Shown in pieces: positions 61,672 through 64,000 of a stretch of 64,000 nucleotides of DNA. Under the pieces are notes generated by a model. It saw only the letters and a list, made by a program, of their open reading frames with translations, was not told the origin of the DNA and ran no database searches. The stretch lies in assembly GCF_001640805.2 (NCBI RefSeq), contig NC_066837.1, positions 17,158,501 to 17,222,500 of the forward strand, in the 5' to 3' direction. How positions within the stretch are numbered: position 1 is the stretch's first letter; each line of letters begins with the position of its first letter. This DNA is from Lates calcarifer. Taxonomy: Eukaryota > Chordata > Actinopteri > Centropomidae. A program made the translations under genes and the position numbers.

Positions 61672-62480
61672 TAGGGAAAAAGGGAGGTCATACCCTACAC
61701 GTCACTGACTCTGTTTTCTGGGTAGGCAACATTTCCTGGTGTCCAAAGTCCCTTCAAAAATAAAACTTTTATCACCTGAAACTTTACAACTATGGTCGCA
61801 ATAAATTATCAATGTTCATTAATGATTTCTTGCCTGAAACACAGAGACCAGAGCAAAAAGAGAACAAAATGGAGCCAATCCAAGATATTACATAATTTAA
61901 GGTTGTACACAAACACCAACCTGATGAATGTTTTATTTGCTAATAAATGGGGGAAAAAACATGATTGAATCCATTTCATAGTTATTAATTACTGATATTA
62001 CGAGTGAGTGGAAACTTGCAGATACCTTTGAAACTTTTCCTAATATTCAAAAGCATTTTTTAAGACAGAAAAATAACATGAAATTACTTAACACCAGTAA
62101 CAACCAACAGACATTTTATATTGATCCATATCGTTTAATCTTAACTTTTAGAGGGACACAAATGAAACATTGGGCTAGCAGAAACCATTCAAAGTACAAA
62201 AAAAAGGAAAGTATAAATTAAAAGAAAATGAGAATATCCCTCAGTGGTCTGGATTACACACATACACCTGGAAATGACAGCACCTTTCAGGTATGTTTGA
62301 CTTTGAACCTGAACAGTTAATGTGCCTTCTTCCTCAACAGGATGACAAGGAGCTAATTCACAGGATATAAAGTCTACGGCAGTGAGTCACAGTGATGCAT
62401 TTTCAAGTGACACCCACAAGGGGGCAGCATGACACAAGTAAATCACAGTGATCCCCCCCTGTGCCATGTGGATTTGGTTC
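61672..62480. other. Intergenic between the tetraspanin promoter and the rab3d 3' end
   Basis: About 800 bases with no gene. It is AT-rich; the only feature picked out is the CTCF-like site at 62,414-62,428. Confidence 0.6.
62414..62428 (+). promoter_or_regulatory. Candidate CTCF site
   Basis: CCACAAGGGGGCAGC matches the CTCF core (CCASYAGRKGGCRSY) except at one base. It lies just beyond the predicted rab3d polyadenylation site, in the short gap between rab3d and the tetraspanin promoter, which is a sensible place for an insulator. Occupancy is inferred. Confidence 0.5.
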
Positions 62481-62486
62481 ATACCT

Positions 62487-62492
62487 TTTATT
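62487..62492 (-). terminator. rab3d: Candidate polyadenylation signal of rab3d
   Basis: AATAAA on the minus strand, about 340 bases after the rab3d stop codon. Earlier signals were not found on that strand, but variant signals could be used. Confidence 0.45.
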
Positions 62493-62828
62493 CACATCCT
62501 CACCTGCAACAGGTGCTGCTCACCCACCACACAAGAAACAATAAAGCAAAGGCATTGGGCAGAAGGCACAGCTGCTCGACGCAGCTCTTTGGCATCTCAG
62601 TGTAACAGGCACATTCAAATAATGAGAAAGCGTTGGAGACGCCACTGAGTTGAGAAAAGGCAACAAGAAAAAAAAGGGGAGCCAAGCAACCGTGATAGTA
62701 TTGCAGTAACATATGGTAAAGTACATTCACAATGACAATTTTTTTTGGCAATTCAATTAATTTGTGTATGTGTGTGTATGTGTGAGTGACCATGAAACCT
62801 GCACTGAATGAATTTTCGCTGCCAGCTA

Positions 62829-63273
62829 TCAGCATGCGCAGCCACCCTGGCTGCTGTGGGGCGTGTCCTTCAGGCCATTTCCCTTTTGATTGACTGACGG
62901 ACTGGCATCACCATTGACGCTCTCGTTCATCTTCTCACAGATGACGTCCACCAGCTTGTCAAAGACCTGCTTCACATTGATGTTGTCTTTGGCACTGGCC
63001 TCGAAGAACTGGAAGCCTGGAGAGGAAGTCAACAGAGAGAGAAAAAAACAGTATGAGTTAAGTGTAATTAGTAAGTAATGATTGGTTTATGGGTTCTTCC
63101 TGATCATGTGATAAAAGTGTGTGTGTATGTGTCTGTGTGTGTCCTGACCGAGCTCTGTAGCCAGCCTCTGGGCATCCTCAGTTGGAACCTGCCTGTCTTC
63201 TTCCAAGTCCAGCTTATTGCCTACCAGGACTACCTGAGCATTGTCCCACGAGTATGTCTTGATCTGGGTTGCC
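62829..63273 (-). CDS. rab3d: rab3d, Rab3-family small GTPase, last two coding exons (5' part missing)
   Basis: The exons are 63,273-63,149 and 63,016-62,829 on the minus strand. The first enters in phase 2, completing a Trp codon before [14 protein letters not shown], the Rab3 signature. The donor splits a Gly codon (CTCG|GTCAGG). Visible G-boxes are NKLD (G4; other Rab3s have NKCD) and EASAKDN (G5). The C-terminus GGCAC* carries the CXC double-geranylgeranylation motif. [20 protein letters not shown] and [10 protein letters not shown] match RAB3D better than RAB3A, B or C. Rab3 proteins cycle on secretory vesicles and control regulated exocytosis; RAB3D is typical of exocrine and endocrine granules. 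Exons with the P-loop and switch regions lie right of the window, so this copy is incomplete only because of the window edge. Linkage to a tetraspanin matches human 19p13.2. Confidence 0.9.
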
Positions 63274-63429
63274 CTGGGGAAACACCAACGTAACATTTTC
63301 ACAACCAACCCACCCTACAGCGACAATCTGTCTCTTCACAAAACTGATGTTTTTTATTCTTGTATATATGTATTTTTGAAATGGTTTATTTGTGACAATT
63401 TAGCATTGTATAAAGAGAGTTGTGGAAAG

Positions 63430-63545
63430 CTGCAAAGTACATTTACTCAGTGTTGTATTTAAGTAAACTTTTAAATACTTCCCTTTATTATGCTACTTGA
63501 TACTTCTACTCCACTAAATGTCACTGGCAAATACTCTTTTACATA
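63430..63545. mobile_element. Fragment of 'AAGTACATTTACTCA' palindromic DNA element
   Basis: GCAAAGTACATTTACTCAGTGTTGTATTTAAG and ATGCTACTTGATACTTCTACTCCACTAAATGTC are diagnostic of the same family as at 29.8 and 40.6 kb. Only one half is clear. Confidence 0.65.
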
Positions 63546-63727
63546 GAAAATATATACTCGCTTTACAAAATATTATGTATTGTAATAAATGAAATGATCC
63601 AAGAGTGTAAGAAGTAATTCAAATTAACTCCACCTCAATCAGCTGTGAAATTAAAATGCTGCTTACTTGTTAATGCAGCAGTAATAATATTCAAATGAAT
63701 ATTATCTATGTATAATAATACCAGAAT

Positions 63728-63990
63728 GGCACTCAGTAGAGTGCCTATCTCCACCAAGGCCAAAATGATAAAAAAATGCCCTTTGCTCCCTTGCAATGTT
63801 AAGGAAAGTGATTAAAAAAATGTCCTAGATCTGCCCCTGTGAATGGACCTAGATCAAAATTTAATGAGTCCCTCTTTGTCCCATATCCATCCCCACAACC
63901 AAGTTTGGTGAAAATCAGTTCAGTATTTAATGTGAAAAAAATAAACAAACCAGCAGACACTGATAAAAAAAATAACCTCCTTGGCCCAAT
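63728..63990. mobile_element. Teleost interspersed repeat with 'ATAACCTCCTTGG' end
   Basis: The copy contains CTAGATCTGCCCCTGTGAATGGACCTAGATCAAAATTTAATGAG, CCCACAACCAAGTTTGGTGAAAATCAGTTCAGTA and ATAACCTCCTTGG. Together these match a common fish retroelement-derived repeat that normally ends in a TTGGCGGAGGT-type sequence. The family name is uncertain. It sits in the rab3d intron near the window edge. Confidence 0.65.
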
Positions 63991-64000
63991 GTCCCAATGT

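Larger units (their letters stand above)
63274..64000 (-). other. rab3d: rab3d intron (partial) containing two repeat fragments
   Basis: No further exon is visible. 63,430-63,545 is a fragment of the CAAAGTACATTTACTCAGT-type palindromic element. 63,728-63,990 is a second repeat, listed separately. Confidence 0.7.

Overview
This is a vertebrate genomic window and almost certainly teleost fish. Genes are split by GT-AG introns. (CA)n/(GT)n and (CT)n microsatellites are very dense. Several teleost-type interspersed repeats are present, including 'AAGTAAAAGTA' palindromic elements, a 'TTTATTTATATAGCGCC' element, and a 'GCTAAGCTAAGCTAACCG' element. A percomorph is likely, but the species cannot be told from the sequence.

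Four genes can be supported, all on the minus strand. (1) Positions 9,960-9,986 hold the 9-codon first coding exon of nfix, reading MYSPYCLTQ and followed by a GT donor. Positions 1-9,959 are therefore nfix intron 1, and the DNA-binding-domain exon lies outside the window to the left. (2) dand5 (charon/Cerberus family), two exons, 50,556-51,666, is complete. It has a TATA box and a Notch/RBPJ-type site just upstream. (3) A tetraspanin of the TSPAN1/TSPAN16 type has seven coding exons, 56,333-59,935, plus a probable 5' untranslated exon near 61.5 kb; its coding sequence is complete. (4) The last two coding exons of a Rab3 GTPase, best match RAB3D, lie at 62,829-63,273; its 5' exons lie to the right of the window.

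The roughly 40 kb between the nfix first exon and dand5 has no convincing known protein-coding gene. It holds microsatellites, a few transposon-derived repeats, a CpG-rich block near 22.3-22.9 kb, and several non-repetitive stretches rich in homeodomain-, POU- or NFI-like motifs. These look like the cis-regulatory landscape expected upstream of a developmental transcription factor. dand5 followed by nfix in the same orientation matches human 19p13.13, and a tetraspanin beside RAB3D matches human 19p13.2 (TSPAN16-RAB3D). The window therefore appears to join two segments that are separate on human chromosome 19. The human map is from memory.

The four genes are not a pathway. NFIX is a nuclear transcription factor, DAND5 a secreted Nodal/BMP antagonist of left-right patterning, the tetraspanin a membrane organiser, and RAB3D a secretory-vesicle GTPase. 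The main points for a second look are the hidden nfix micro-exon with its upstream ORF and flanking polypurine tracts, the RBPJ site next to the dand5 TATA box, a possible plus-strand transcript from the 22.8 kb CpG block, and a cluster of hairpins at about 54 kb.
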